Shown: positions 1 through 14,922 of the stretch, piece by piece
Layout: each line of letters starts with the position of its first letter
Numbering within the stretch: the stretch's first letter is position 1
Assembly (NCBI GenBank): GCA_020055645.1
Contig: CM034547.1
Coordinates: forward strand, 16,834,513 to 16,898,512
Source: Tomocerus qinae
Taxonomy: Eukaryota; Arthropoda; Collembola; Entomobryomorpha; Tomoceridae
Reading direction: 5' to 3'
Length of the DNA: 64,000 nt
Notes under the pieces: model-generated
What the model saw: the letters and a program-made list of their open reading frames with translations, nothing else
Database searches by the model: none
Told to the model about the DNA's origin: nothing
Position numbers and translations under genes: made by a program

Positions 1-3000
1 GCGACGGGTGGAAATGTTAGCCGCGCATTTGTAAGTCTGTATATATAATTATATCATAATCCGAAACCGAGGCACCTTCGGCGGTACTCCCTGCATAAAA
101 CTACCTGTATGATAGGTCTCAGATGCCTACTTTGGTAGTACTCCCCTTGATTTTTGGCCGAATTTGGCTTGGGTACCCTTCCTTTTAAAAGCTGATGTTT
201 CGGGTGAATTATATAATAAATATCTTAAGCAGACTTAAGATATTTAGTCAAAAATATTTCTAATTGTTCTGTAATGAAAATAACCTTTTCTATAGGCCAT
301 GGCAGGGGAACGAGCGTGTTACAATTCAATATTGTGTTTCAATAATCAAATGGTGGTTTTGGGTACAAAGTCTGTCCATGCATTGACAATGAGATCGTGG
401 CACGAACGATTAGATTATTTAGTTCGACAGCAACATTTTACAGAGGCTTTGCAGTTGGGGTATGAATTATATTTAGAGAAAGCAAAAGCAGTGATTGGGC
501 TCAAAGGGACAAAGGATTCAAAAAAACTCATTATTCGAGACAAGGTAAACAAAAATTCTAATTTATTGGCCTTATTAATTATCTTTCTATACTTATATCA
601 TTCAAAAAATTTACATTGACACCAAGAAAGACTGATAAATCCTATTCCGTAAAGCTATCTCCTGTATCAAGAGAGAGTTGAATTCGAATGGTTGAAAATT
701 GCTTTCTATTACTGTAATGGCAAAAATGAAAAAATACGTATTGAAACTTCTAAGCATTGAAATTTAGTTAGTATATGAATATGTGATAAATGTGAATGTA
801 ACTATTTCAGATGCTGTACATTTTGGATCGTTACGTTGACAGAATCTCGTCATTGAAGTTATTAGATGATTTAGTTACAGCCAAGCAAAATTATCACGAA
901 ATAATATCCTCCTGCATAAATTATTATGTTTTACTTGATAATATGTAAGTTGAAGTGGTCTATATTTATTTATACATATATATTGATGTATTTATACATA
1001 TAGACCCAGATGCCCTTCTGAGTCATTGGATGCAGTTTTGGAGGTCTTACTTTCATCGATATTTTTGTTATTTTAGAGAGCCAGTAGTCGATAAGCTTTA
1101 CGAATTAAGTGCGTGTAATCCTATTTCAAAGTCAGCGTATTTAGAAGCGTTGGAGCCATTTATTTTGAACGATCAGTTAAGATCCATTCCGCCAACAATA
1201 GTCAAAGAATTTGTTTGTTTGTATGAAGACATGGAAAAATTTAAGGTAAAAAGCTAAATTGCAAGTCCTTATCATAATATGGTCCAATTAGTTAATTTAA
1301 CCTTCAATCTTTTTATAGCCCCTGGAAGCGTGTATAGTCCACATAAACGTGGAATCTTTGGACATTCATCAAACAATGAAACTATGTTGGACACAAGGTC
1401 TTTATGATGCCATAATTTACATTTATAATCAAGGAATGTTTGATTTTACTTCTCCTCTTGAGGAGCTTATGACTGAATTACAGAGTGCGTTGACTACAGG
1501 TAGATTTATTTTAAGCTATACTATTCATAATTTGTGGCAATATATTTGGTGTACAAAAAGTGCTGTTTCTATACTAGTAATTATCACAATTAACTTTTGT
1601 AGGATGTCAATTGACAGACGCTCAGATAGCATTGGGAAATAAAATTTTGGTTTACACATCCTGTTGCTTAGCTGGAAGAGCGTATCCTTACGGCAATATT
1701 CCTTCAAATTTGGTTGACAAAGTTCAGTCAGATGTTTTTCGTGTTATCACTACTCTTCATTCCAGAAATTCTACAGAAAATGAACAATCTTATCCTTACC
1801 TTAGGTAATGTTCAATTATATAGAATTTCAACCGCATGTATACTAATTGTAACACCCAGTTTCTCGAAATGCAAATGTGATATTAATTTTTAATTTGTTT
1901 ATGCAGGACGTTTTTACAATTTGACACTAGAGAGTTTCTTAACGTTTTGTCGTTAAGTTTTGAAGAGCCAGCTTTTCAATCTGAATTAGGTCGGCGACAA
2001 AAACAAAGAATGGTCGACATTCTTCTGCAAGTAATGGTGGAACAAGGAAATTTTACGGTAATCATTTACTTTTGTGAATTTATATACTCAGGTGGAGAAA
2101 TGCTAAAAATACCCATTTTCATGTTTTTCCTGTAGCCCACACAAGTCGGAGTTTTGTTCACATTTTTAGCAAGACAGATGGCAAGAGCTGAAAACAGTTT
2201 ATATGTTAGCAAGCTTCTCTTTGAGCAGGTACTGTGTTTATAAGCATGGGTTTATTATTATGATTTCTCTTTTGAGAAAGTTGTTTAAGGGTTTCATGTG
2301 CTGCAAGGAAAAACGCCTTTCTCTCAAGTGTTGTATTTTGTACTTTTGATTTACTGGGTTATTCGAATTTGTAGGTGTTGGAACATTTGACAAGTGCCAA
2401 CGAATCTTCAAGAATTGATGAAAGACAGCAAGCCTTGCTAGAACTTTTGTTGGCTGGTGGGATGCAACATTTTGATCATCAGAAACTACTTGACAAGTGC
2501 CATAATGCGAAATTGTAATTGTTCACGTTAATTTTTGCACTTTTTTGCATTCTTAATTTATAGCTAATCGTGATTGTGATGTATACGTTTCTACAGTTAT
2601 CGAGTGTGTGAAATGCTTTACGAAAGACAGCAAAAACATGATAAAATCATTGGTTGCTATTTGTTGGATGATTCGAGGCAGCACCAAGTATATTCATTTT
2701 TGCAGAAAATGTTTTGCTTGCTGCCGGAGAAGAAGGAAATTTTTCAGGAAAATATCAAAGATAATTTGGAGGTACATTTTTCCTTGATCTATTTTTATGT
2801 TTTTAATTAATAAAATTGGTAAGTGAATTTTGAAATTCGACTTACCAACTGTGTTTGAATTTATAGAAACTCGTGGAAATTGACAATAAGAAGACAGCAC
2901 AAATGATATATTTACATATGGGGACAATGATTCCTGAGTTGGTCAACGGTCTAGAACGGAAGCCAGATAAACTATACTTGTTCTTACAAGGAATCTTTAA

Positions 3001-4836
3001 TACTAGGTTAGTGATCTGAAATTGTAATTTTACTAGGACAAAGTTCAGTGCTTGTTAACCATTGGGCAAATAATAGTCTTTGCCCAATTATTAAAATGTT
3101 TATATTTAGATGATTAATTTTTTTAGGGAGCAAAATCACAATAGTATTCAAGTGGATATTTTAACTACAGAAAGATACATAGAATTAATGTGTCGATATA
3201 ATTCGGCCCTTGTATATCCATTTTTGAAATCTATTGATACGTACCGTATTGAGCATACGATGGATGTAAGTCAAACACCATTACAATGTATTTTTTGTAT
3301 GTCAATTCTAAAAATGTAATTTTCTATGGCGGAACGTGGAAACATAAATGTGTTTTTCTATTTCAGATTTGTAAAAAGTACAAATTAATTGAAGCTATGG
3401 GTTTCTTATTGGAAAAAGATGGCAAAATTTTGGAAGCCTTTGATTTGATGCTAGCACAGTTTAGACAAAAGCTTTCCCAAGTAAGTTGATTATGTCCCGT
3501 ACAATTAGTAAAAGTTAAGTCATTCACACACCAGTCCCATATGTAGTATTGTGAGAGTATCTTTATTAATAATTGCCTAATTTATGCAGATTTTTGAAGA
3601 AATAGAAGCATTGCAATCGAAAAATGAACAGTCGGAAAATTGTCAAGGAAGTAATGTAGCAGAACTTATCTATTCAAATATATCCTGGACACAACTCCAA
3701 GCACTGTTTCTTGTCATGGTTCAATTTTCCCAAAGAAACTCGCCAAAGATGATCAGTGAGGAGAGAGACAAATTATGGCTACCCCTTCTAGAATTGTTGA
3801 TAACCGCGCATAACCGGTTTCAAGGGCGCAACGGAATAAGTTCCGCCTTTAACGACATGACAAAACATCTTTTGAGTAGCATGATGGGTCATGTATCTCT
3901 TCCAACTATTGTGGAAATAGTCATGAATGATCCTTCATACCATAAAGCAGCGTTCTCTGAAATAAAGGATCTAGTGTTAGGTATAATTTTACTTTCATCT
4001 TACGCCATTTTATTTGTACGTACATGCGGTTTTTGCTTAATACGATAACATTTTAAACAATTTTTGCAAATATCATAGGTATGTTAGATACTTGTACATA
4101 TGAGGAAATGATGGTAACACTAGTCAAGCGTATCACCCAATCCGATGTTCATGACAAGTTATCCAAGAAAATCAAATCGATTCGGAAAGGATTCGCTCCG
4201 AAAAACAAAAGATGTCCAGCTTGTCATACTGCTCTTACTCCGGATTTTCCACCAAAGGATGTCAATGTTGTCATATTCCAGTAATTAACATTTAAATGAT
4301 TTTAAGTAGTTGTTACTACATATTTATAGTAAAATTCGTATGAACATTAATAATTTCTCCAATGTGAACATGATTTATTTGAGTAACTCAAATAATAGTG
4401 TAGAAGTAGCATTGCATCTGTGGATAGGATTAGGATTTTGATTTCATTCATATTACACTAATAATAAAAAATATTTTAACTTTTCTTTCAAGTTGTGGAC
4501 ATTCCTATCACTACGCCTGTTGCGAAGAAAGCAGACTAACTACATGTAGTTTGTGTAGAGTTTCGGGTGCGTCAACTTCTCGTGTTAGGGAACCTGAGTC
4601 TCCTGAAGAAACTAACGTTTGTTTCCAAATCCCTAAGAAACCTTCCAGGTAACAACCTCTTCCTGCGATTATAATGGACTAAATAATTGGTAAAGTCGTG
4701 TACTCTATTGATTTCAATTTTGATTAGTTCTTCTGAGGACGACTCGGATGATGATAGCCAAGAACAATTGATCAGTCATGCAGAATTTGAACTTAAGCTG
4801 GATGGCCGAGTTAAAGTCAGTCTTGAGAAACAATAA
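1..4836 (+). CDS. Vps8: VPS8, CORVET complex subunit (3' part of gene)
   Basis: Seventeen exons join in one frame for 924 visible residues: 1-30, 296-544, 811-944, 1077-1245, 1319-1499, 1603-1804, 1907-2057, 2136-2228, 2375-2514, 2597-2771, 2867-3006, 3127-3265, 3367-3480, 3590-3980, 4079-4280, 4493-4648 and 4728-4836 (stop TAA). All introns are GT/AG. The N-terminal beta-propeller part lies left of the window. The visible part reads as VPS8: a GTKSVHALTMRSWHERLDYL-like stretch, a long helical solenoid, and a C-terminal RING-type zinc finger (CPACH in the 4079-4280 exon, then CGHSYHYAC and CSLC in the 4493-4648 exon). A serine/acid-rich tail follows. VPS8 is known as the Rab5-binding end of CORVET, which tethers early endosomes. 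A polyadenylation signal (AATAAA) is near 5510. Family assignment is firm; small exon-edge errors are possible. Confidence 0.93.
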
Positions 4837-5879
4837 TACTGATTGATGATTATTGGTGCAGCTGTTTCTTCAGAAAAATTTGTTAAAGATGTACCTATGC
4901 ATTTATTCATCATCTATAACAACGCCATAATAAATACCACCATAATACATACTTACAATACAAAGGTTACAAAACAAACTGGACATTTATACATTTTTAG
5001 GAACGTTTTACGTCCTAAACAAGTATAAATATTCGTTCATTCATTTTCTTACTCTTGTCTAACTTAAGATTTTTAAATGTTGTTCTGATATTCCTATGCG
5101 CTTGTGCTGCTGCTTGTTTATTGTTAGAATCAATATTATGCTTATTTCCATTTTTCGATCAAATGTAATTAAATAGATTGTAGATAAACCAGTTGTAGGC
5201 TAAATGCATATGTTTATAGAAATAATATATTTTAAACAAATATATATTATTCCAGGCGAATGCTGTATTCGTATTTATGATTTATGGTTATGAATGCGTG
5301 CATGATAAAATACATTACAATTGTAATTGTTATACACAGTAAAATAGCACGTTGATGCTTGTGATCTGAAATCTGAATATCCGCTATAATTTATGTGATT
5401 TAATCATTCTGAATACATTACACTACTGCAAACTGCTTAATAATAAAGTATTATTTGTATTAGTCAATATCATGCAACTATTGTCACATTGTTATCGACT
5501 TATTAAGAATAAAATAAAATAAATTACCAAATGTAAGTTACACTTGATTTTACTATTTTATCGTAATTTTAAAATTAAATGAGGTATATACCATCTTGGT
5601 ATGTAAATGTTTAAACTCTGTACATAAAAATGTTTGGAAAACATTGATTTCGCAAGACATGTCCTTTACGTTTCTCCAACTTACACAGTTGCTTGGATGG
5701 AATGATATTTTTTTTTATAATTTATAGGTAATGGAAGTAAGCATTGAAGTTCATTTTGGTCCCTAATTAATTCACAAGTAGTCGAACGTCGTGAATTCAT
5801 TTGGCACTTGACTGCTAATTAAGACGGTGATTGTAACAAAGAGCAACTGACCAAGGAAATAATAATATGATTGTATTAA
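4837..5879. other. Convergent 3' ends of Vps8 and PIKfyve
   Basis: AT-rich spacer between the stop codons of two genes that face each other. It should hold both 3' UTRs. AATAAA-type signals for the plus-strand gene occur at about 5441 and 5509-5520. No further gene is visible. Confidence 0.6.
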
Positions 5880-8800
5880 TTAAGAGTCGACACCTAATCC
5901 TAATCCCATCCATCTGTCAGGAACTAATAGGAAGTATCGATCCATTGCTTCACAAAACCGTGTTTGATATTCTTCAGGAGATACCACTGTCGGCGTTTTT
6001 CCTTGACCGCCTAAGATTCCTGAGGACTTGACAAAAGTTTCTATCCTTTTATCCCACGTAAACGTTCTAATATAGTCTGCACGAATTTACAAAATTATTT
6101 ATGAATTCAATTATACTTATGCCTTATGCCATACCTACCAATTTTTGTCTATTGTTGCATCTATATTATAATTGTTGTAATAACATACCAATTATTCCAA
6201 CCACTAATTCTTGTTTGGATTCATCAAGTCCCACAAGTAAAGAGTAATCCATTACCATTTGGGACGACAGAAACTTGGAGTCGTTATTTAGAGCCATAGT
6301 CAGCACCGTCTTAGTATGTGGGCGGATGTACAACGGGTTTTCACACGCCACTATTAGATCAAATTTTTTCTAAAAAATTAGACTCAATAATATTGATCAA
6401 ATAAGTAAATATTTCTGCTTTATTCTCACTGTTGACTAGATTTTCATCAAGTAATACTAGATCTTCTTGCTCTTTTCCAGATGTATTAGCTAGACGATTT
6501 CGAATAGATCCCTTCAAATCAAATTTTTGAGAAATGTTTCTCTCGAAGAAAAGATTTTCCATTATAAGAATGTCCATCTTGGAAGCAGAGTTTGTCTGAG
6601 AATTTTTAAAGCCTATTCGGTACACACCAACAATTTTGGCTAACACGGTGGGCTTTTTCTCTTGATAGGATGTTTTCATATAATCAAAGTAGTTAGGAGC
6701 AAAATCAAGGAAAGATTGAATTTCAAATTTTGACATTTGTTTGACAACAAATCGATCATCTACATAGAATATTTTAAACATGGTATCAGTAAAGACAATA
6801 CATTCTTTATGATTTACTACCTCAAAAAATAAAACGTACCGACTGTTTTGCAAAAGGTTGACCCAGACTTTCCACCGCTAGCGGCCCAAGAAACACAGCG
6901 TGATATGGCTCTAATATAAAATTCTTCACCTTCGGCAATGCAGATTTTTCTAAGTTGCCGAAAATTCTCCGCAAAGTACACCCGACAGTAAAATTTAGCA
7001 GTACTGCTACTAAATTGAACTTCAACGTGACCATCCGCTTTACCAGATCTACAAATTGGTCACAATACACATTAAACGTAAACATAGTTAAGACTAGTAT
7101 AGCGATTATGGGATAGTAAATGATATAATTAAATATTAAATGCGTCCACTATTTTGATGATTATAGTCCAATACAAACATACAAATTTACCTATCTTTAT
7201 CTTCATTTTCATTGTCCTGAGCAGGCTTGTCTTCGCCAGTATCCATTAATTTTCCGCTTATGTGATTGATGTTTGTTTGCAAGTCCTCAATCACTGCGTC
7301 ATTTCCATATTTTGCCTTTTTCATAGTTCTAAAACACAACACCATACTTTTTAACCATCAGTTCTTTTCTCAGAATTACATTGATACCACTTAATTTGTG
7401 ATTTACTTACGACTGGTCATCTTCCTCTAAAGACTTATTGATTGGTTGTTTTTCCATTAGTTTGCTTTTGTATTCAAATGACCCCAATGTAAACGCAACT
7501 ACTGAGCTAGGTTCATTTTCATACACAGAAACAGGTATTGAACTCATGTGAGCTTGAAAATTATGTTCGGTTGCTGCCCAAGGGGACTGAAAAATCGTCA
7601 AAAACACAATGAATGTCTAATGCATGAAAAAATATTTTAAACCAGTTACACTTTATCTTAAAGATTAAAATACATGAATTTTTAAGTGCAGATTCCATTA
7701 ACCTGTATAAGTTGTCCAGAACCAGACCCAGACAGAAAATGAGATATCAAAGTTTTCATAGCACTGCTGTTGTGCTTTTTCTCTTGTCTACCAAAATCTG
7801 TCACCTCCTCCGTGTTTTCAATATTAGACCTCAAAATTTTTTCAGCGGCCCCATCGGATTTAGACCTTTCATGATGTTCTACCTCAGACCGCACTGAATG
7901 ACTGGGTGATGGAGGAAGAACTGAAGAAGCATCGTCATAACATTTACTGGGTAAAAGCTCTTCGATGACTCCGGAAATGCTCATTTCTACAGTGCTTGTA
8001 GATGCTACATTAGTATTCATCAAAGATATATAAATACATAACGATATGGTCATGGATTGCATCTTCAAACTCATTGCAACCTGGATATTGGCAAAATTAT
8101 GATTTGTGTAAATAAATGAGTTCTTACTTAAGCTAATGGTATCTCTTGATTTCACTTCAAGACTGCTTTCTAGAAGTCCCGTTTTAGTGGATTTAAAAGA
8201 GTCTTCTAATTCTTTTGTGGAAAGGAGTAAAGTGTAGCCAGCCGTCGATTGCGATGGCAATGCTGGGTCACTTTCTATGCGTGGCAATGGTGATCTTTGC
8301 GCTGCTATTTCGGTTGCTTCAGAATCAATTCGAACAATTCCCTAGATTTATAAAATGTTAAGGGATTACCGAAGTAGTTCAAACGATGTAACAGAATTGG
8401 AAGATATTTGCCCTGTTTACGGTATATGTGCTATATATGTACTAACCCTTGCTTGTTTCTCCTCACGTTTTCTCAAAGCAATGAAATCATTCAATCTATT
8501 GTTCCAATTCTGTATAGTGTCCGCAACATTGCTTTTTAAAAAACCCAAAGAATCTGTAACTTTCCAATGAGAATCGCTTTCTTCTGAAAATTATAAAAAA
8601 TATAGAAGCTTTTAGTGTATGACTTTTGTAAGACAAATACAGAACAGCTTAAGTTTACCTTTGTTTTCCCTTTTCTCGTCTATGCTTAATGACGACAAAT
8701 TGACTTGAATGTCTTCAATTTTTGAGCGAAATGAATTTCTCTCTGCCTTCAAATGTTCCAGTAGAGCAGTAGAAACCTCTGAAATAAACATTAACTATAA

Positions 8801-11800
8801 TTTAGTAAATTGAAGTCATTTTTGATAGTTGTGTGATTAATAACTGTAAACCTTCAGCTCTCAAACCAGTTGACGACTCCTTTAAGGATGAAAGTATATC
8901 AAGAATATTCCCGTACACACCATGGCCCGTAACGGCCATAATTTTAACATCTTCAATTAGTTGTGGCTTTGTTTTTGGTTCCGTTTTAATATGAATTAAA
9001 CTTGGAGGTAAGTAGATTTCCCACAACTTTACTTTATAATATCTGAAATCCATAAAATCAGCATTTTTTGTAACAATATGAATATTATAAGAGAAAAGTA
9101 GTTAAATTCCAGAATAATAATTTATACTTGAATGAAGCTACTATATTGTGTTGGGCGAAATAATGTTGGTGATCGTGGTGCAATGAATGTGAACATTGAT
9201 GGTCAAAGCCTCTTCTACTGTACATTTGACCATGGAATCGTAGTTCCAAATATTTGGCAAACGAAAGCGACCACGCATCCACAGAAATTGGAACTATTGG
9301 AGAAACCTAAATGAAGAAATATAACATCATGAACACCCATAAAAATGTTATCATCATACTATTGGCTGCTGAGGATAATGCTTTTAGGAGAAAAGTTATA
9401 CCGTTTTACAAAACGAACACCAATTCCACATGAGAATATTTTCTCCTGAGCCAAGTATTGGGCTTCCCAGCTCCTTTAGCAGAACTTGCACACAACCATC
9501 TTCATGAGCAAATCGACGAATATGATGCAACATGGATGTGTCGCACTGTCTTGCGGGACAAAGGTACGACTTTCTAAAACAATAACGCTCGAGAAACATC
9601 CCCAATGAAATGTCATTTCTACCGTACATGTCCATATATACAACCCTTGGGAAAAAATTGTATATAATTAGTACTTTAGTACAATAAAAAGTATAAATGC
9701 GCATACAGGTATTAGAGGTATTGAAAACAATTTAAATTACTTCTTAACCAATAAAAAATGTCTCACCAAGGATTAACACAGAAGTAAGGGGAATTGTTGG
9801 AAATTGGAGAGTAGCTGCAAAAAAGCACGGCAAGTTTCTGGTGTTTAAAAGGATCTAAAGCGTCAACTCGTCCTTGACCATCTAAACTACGGATTCTTTC
9901 ATTCTCCAAAGTATTCCAACTTGAATTATTACTTCTCATTCGTTTTGCAGGAGTAAGGGTACATTTACTATGAGACATAAAATCTAAACGGGCTCCCTTT
10001 CGTCTAAAATCTGCAACCATGGCTTGAATTTCATCAGAGCCAATAGCCGAGGTAAGTTTGGTAGACGAAAATGGATGTGGTGGTTTCCAATCAATTTTTG
10101 GAGTGTCTAAAACTACATTATTTATGGCAAGATATCCATGAGGTCCTCCAGAATTTAAAACTCCGCCATTACTTTCTAAATCATTAAATTGTTTTTCTGC
10201 TACTGATAGCGACCCGAGACTACTTGCTCTGTAAAGAAGTGATGACCAGTAAACTTCATCTGGAAAAAATTTTCTCAGGTCACATGTTTTCCCCGAATCT
10301 GTTTCTAAGTACGGAAGTGCATACTTTATGAATGGGGAGGCAGAGAGTATAACTTCATCCAAACATTTTTTCAGTGAATACTTTGAAGAGTCAGGCACAT
10401 ATTCCACTACAAGTGTTTCACCAGTTTCTGAATCTTTTACTGCAGGAGATCCAGACACGAGATACGATTGCAGCGGATCACTAAAATCGTCGCATATTTC
10501 CGATTTCACACTTATTCGTTTTTCGGTAGGAGACAATTTTTCTTCAACTTGCTTCTTGTTGCTAGAATCTGGCTCTGGACTAGTTAATTCTTCACGGGCC
10601 AATACAAACTCGTCACTCTCTGGGGAATCCAAAAGATTTATTCCTGGCTTTTCTACAATTGGCTCTGGTGGCATCGCAAATAGGTCGATGTGGAAAGACC
10701 TTTCTAATCTCCAATTATATGCCACAAACATCATCAGAGAGATAATTTTCTTGACTTTCATTAATTCAGCATTGTGTCCCCCTCTTAAAATTACGGTGCA
10801 GCCGAGATGCATAGCACATCCATCAAAAAACATTAAAGTTTTATTCACGCCCTCAGAAATACGGAATGTTTCCAAATAAAAGTTATGACAAAGGCCTAAT
10901 TGCGGTCGTCCAATGTGCGTATCAGCAGATGAGATAATTACGGCTTGACTTGACCGAGCTACCCTTTCCATAACAGACGGTTTTACATTAATGACTAGAG
11001 TGATCCCTTGGTCGAGCATAAATTCCTGGGCAAGCCTGGACACAGTTTTTTCAACTAAAACCAAATCTGGGGTCAAAGATGCAATTCTAGCGACCGTATT
11101 CTTTAGATAATCAAACTCTTGCATTACCAGAGGCTCCAATGACAAAAATCTATTTTCAAACCTCTGGTAGTCTATTGAAGAGCCAATCAGTAGAATTTTT
11201 GGATCTTTAAATTTAGACCTCATGTTTCTGTGGGCAATGTTTTTCGTGCAAACAACACCATTGACAATACGACAGTTTTCTTTTGTACCCCCAGGAACTT
11301 TCTTAAATTGTATATACTGCCGTATATCCATATCATCATCTGCATGGCGGACATCAGGACGAACTATTTCTGTCACTTTATGAACAATCGGTAGTATAAT
11401 ATCTGCCCAGCTGGGGGACAAATTCATGCTTTCTAACAGCTGCATTAGAAAATCGTTTTCATGTCGAATGTAAGCGTTGCAAAGAAGTTGGAAGGCAAGA
11501 AGTTCTGCATCACTGGTCAATTGTTGAGGACTGTGCCAACCTGTTGGAGCAGAAAACTCTTTCCCCCGCTCCTTTTGAGATAAGAGAGTTTTTTGAAGAA
11601 ATTCGTCTGTCATTGTCTCAGTTGTGATACTCATTGTTGAAATTTTTCTTGGATTTCTTGGTGTTGTTCTTAAAGAAGAGTTAGGCGATGCACCCGGTTG
11701 AACTTGGTAATTTGTGTAAGGATCTAGAGCATCCATTGTTGATTCTTTTGGTTTTGATATTGAAACTGTGCTATCGCACAAATTTAAATCCAGAGAATAC

Positions 11801-13608
11801 AACGACGCAGCAGATGGCAAACGCGTCTTCACATTTTCTTCGGATTCTTTTCCGTCAGTAGCATTAGGTGACTCATTAGCCTCATCTATTTTATTGCTGT
11901 TGGGGTTTTTTATTTGCTTCACCCAAAGGGGATCTTGGACAGCGGTTGACCATTCAATACCATCTCCATAATCTGAACTGCTTCTTGTGCTGATTATTTC
12001 AGGAGATTCTTCCACGATCGGAAGAGGTAGTTGAATTGGTCTGTATAAAGCATACGCATCCAGAAATATTTGCTCCGTTTGAGAAACACATTCAATTAAA
12101 TTAGCGTCAACAAGCATTTGTCCTACTTGGATGCCTTGTCCTCGCCATGTCACTTTGCGCTGGGCCAGTAGCCAATCAACTAATTCGCTGCCGACAACGC
12201 ATGAATGGAAATTCTTCATCATATTATGTCGGTGAGTTGCCCAATCTATCCCTGTCACTGGGTGGCACATTTCATCCCATAAAGCTTTTAAATTAACCCA
12301 ATCTCCTAATGACTTCAGTTTATCTTCAGGAGCTCCTCCACTAGCAGCAGCATCAAACGCATTCTCAACTTTACATCTTGAATTCGCAAATCTTTCTTCT
12401 TGGTAGCCTAATGATGCTTTTCGCCGAGGTAAAGATCGATAATGAATTGGGTGCTCTAATGATAAGCTTGAATAATTGTTGGTGCTGCCGTGTGCTATAA
12501 GATTTTCTCCAGGTGGACCACCAAAACGATTCTGCAAGTCCTCTTGGACAACTCTAAGATCGTCTGTCAGATTTGTGCTCAAATCAGCAGACTGCAAGTA
12601 ACTTAGTACGATTTTACAGCAATAGGTACATACACGAAGATCTCCTAAACAAACACAAAAACGCAATTAGTTTCAAAACATTTTTATAAATTGAATAATT
12701 ACAAATTGCTTGTCAAACTGACCTGAATACCCAATAATCTTTCCAGGTATTTCTTGATTACAGCACCGTGAGCAAAATATTTGTCCACATATACGACAAT
12801 GATGCTTTCTTCGAAATGTTGTAAATTTTTCAGCACATTCATAGCATTCTTTACTTACGGAATCCGGCATCCAGTACTTTTTGATATCAGATTGATTCTG
12901 TAAAATTCACAACCAGGACCATATTTTACAAAATTAAGTAGACTTAACCCTACACAGAATGTACGAATCCTCATTCATGAAAAAATTAAATTAAACACCA
13001 TACATTAGTTCCCATTGCGATCAGGCTACTTATACGGCGAAGGACATTTGGTAGGGTCCTAGCTTCAAAAAATGGAGATACATTTCCGTCCATAGGATCA
13101 GGAGATGGATTTGACAGATTAGAATCAGAACGATAATATGAAGGCAATGGCGACTTTCTTAATTGGTGCTGAGACTGAGGAGGCAAAGTAACATCCGGTT
13201 CCAATGAGGTCTTCTTTTCTGAGCCTACAAGAGAAATGTCTGGATTGGAAGTCAAGCTACCACTTCCGGAACTCGGACCTGATACCACTCCTCCTTGAAC
13301 TTCATCTTGCTTAGCACCATCTAAGAGCGCATAAAATTCAGTTAAAAATACTCTATTCTATTATTATTGAATTGTGTACAAACTGTGTACAAAACATACT
13401 ATAGTATTATCCCGAGAAAATTGATTATTTCCTTCAGGAATACAGAATTGTGAACTGATTAAAAAAATTATTGTACTTTATAAAAATGAAAAGTACCAGA
13501 TTTTTTCCAAAACATGAACTTGGAGAAGGAAAATTTTGCATCAGATTTTTCTTCCGCCTCCAGAGGAGGAAATTCAGTAAGCTTATTTGTAGAATCTAAA
13601 TTACTCAT
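5880..13608 (-). CDS. fab1: 1-phosphatidylinositol 3-phosphate 5-kinase (PIKfyve/Fab1), complete
   Basis: Sixteen exons give one 2067-residue frame, close to the human protein's usual 2098. Exons, high to low: 13608-13497 (ATG), 13320-13004, 12897-12723, 12644-9767, 9645-9402, 9306-9128, 9042-8852, 8778-8659, 8583-8447, 8341-7703, 7586-7411, 7328-7191, 7048-6840, 6759-6430, 6350-6189 and 6076-5880. Domains: FYVE finger at about 150-215 (WMPD, RRKHHCR, paired Cys), DEP at about 320-400, TCP1/Cpn60-like at about 595-815, a Cys/His region with YGRNDISLGMFLERYC and HSLHHDH, then the lipid kinase from about 1780. Kinase motifs seen: GGKSG at 1827, Lys1845, DLKGS at 1919 and MDYSLLVG. The enzyme makes PI(3,5)P2 on endosomes and lysosomes. 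The 2.9-kb exon is unusually long beside its neighbours. The exon at 7703-8341 could hide a further intron, but it is open and phase-consistent as one exon. Confidence 0.95.
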
Positions 13609-14922
13609 TTTGCACAAAAAAGATATATCTTTTTTTGCTTTTAAGTTTGAACTAGTTATCTTTCGCCTGTTTAACCATAACCATTTTCTCCGTCTACCAA
13701 AATTAAAATATCACACTAAGTGACCTAACTTTAAATATGCGTAACTCTTAAATCTACTCAAATATAACGAGATATTACATGAGCTACACTACTATGAAAA
13801 CTATGAATTAATCACAATACAAGAGCCCACACAGTACAGTCTTAAAAAGCCCATATGCACAAGTCCCACCGAAGTCCTAGGTTCACAGAATTGAAATTTT
13901 TTAGTAGCCTATTATTCAAAAATCTACAGAATCAGTTACACAGGACAGCTGATGAATTGTCAAAAATAATTCAGCACACCTTTGTTATTACCGCTTTATT
14001 CATTTACTTCTGTGTGAAGAGCATGCATTAGCTTGCTATCCAGCACTACAATGTACATTTCAAGCCCACAGGAGCTTTTTTTGTTTTACTGTTCCATTTC
14101 CATCTTCCATTTCTGCATGTTAGTTTTGCATTTTCCATTTAGTATTTTGCATTACATACTATACTATAGCGTTTTTGGAAATGAGAAGTCATCACATCAG
14201 CCACGCAGAAAGAAAAGCACATACAGATGACAGACACAAACGAAATCTTTGCAAGAATCATATTTTATAGTTGTATACGCTATACATTACTCTTAACACA
14301 CTTCCTTCCGATTAAATTACAATACCGGCATTATTGGAGAAGTTTATGAGGTAAGTTTATTTTAAATTCATATTCTGACGACTAAAACCTCGTCATTTCA
14401 CGAAATTAAATAATAGTGCACTTGTATGGTTTTATATAAATATAATGTAGGTAGTAGAAAAATTAGAAAATTATCGTTTTCGCAAGTTTAAAGTAGGCAA
14501 CCTATGGAGGATCCCAAAGAAAAATGAAACCCGACTTTATCAAAAAAATATTAGTAATAGGTTGATTGATATCATTAATCATTACTCATTCATAACTTTC
14601 GTGTACCATTAATGGTCGGTGAAAGTTTGACATGGAGGTGCGGTAGCATAGAAAGAGAAAGTACTACTTTCTCTGCTGAATTTTGAGTCCCCCTGTATAT
14701 AATTCTATGTTTTGATGAATCGCTATTCTTATACATACCTACATATACTAGTCATACTACTTATAAATGCTTGTTAAGGTTCAGGGGTGGTTCAAAATAC
14801 GGGGAAATTCAATGAGGGGCAGGTAATGGGGAAGTATCTATGGCTACGATTTAAAATACACAGAGCCATAGAAATTTACTCTATGACAATACAGCAAAAT
14901 GAATAGGGCATAAAAGTGACGA

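Noticed and set aside
10328..10879. 183-codon plus-strand frame
   Set aside because: Lies wholly antisense to the 2.9-kb PIKfyve exon and mirrors its codons; no motif of its own.
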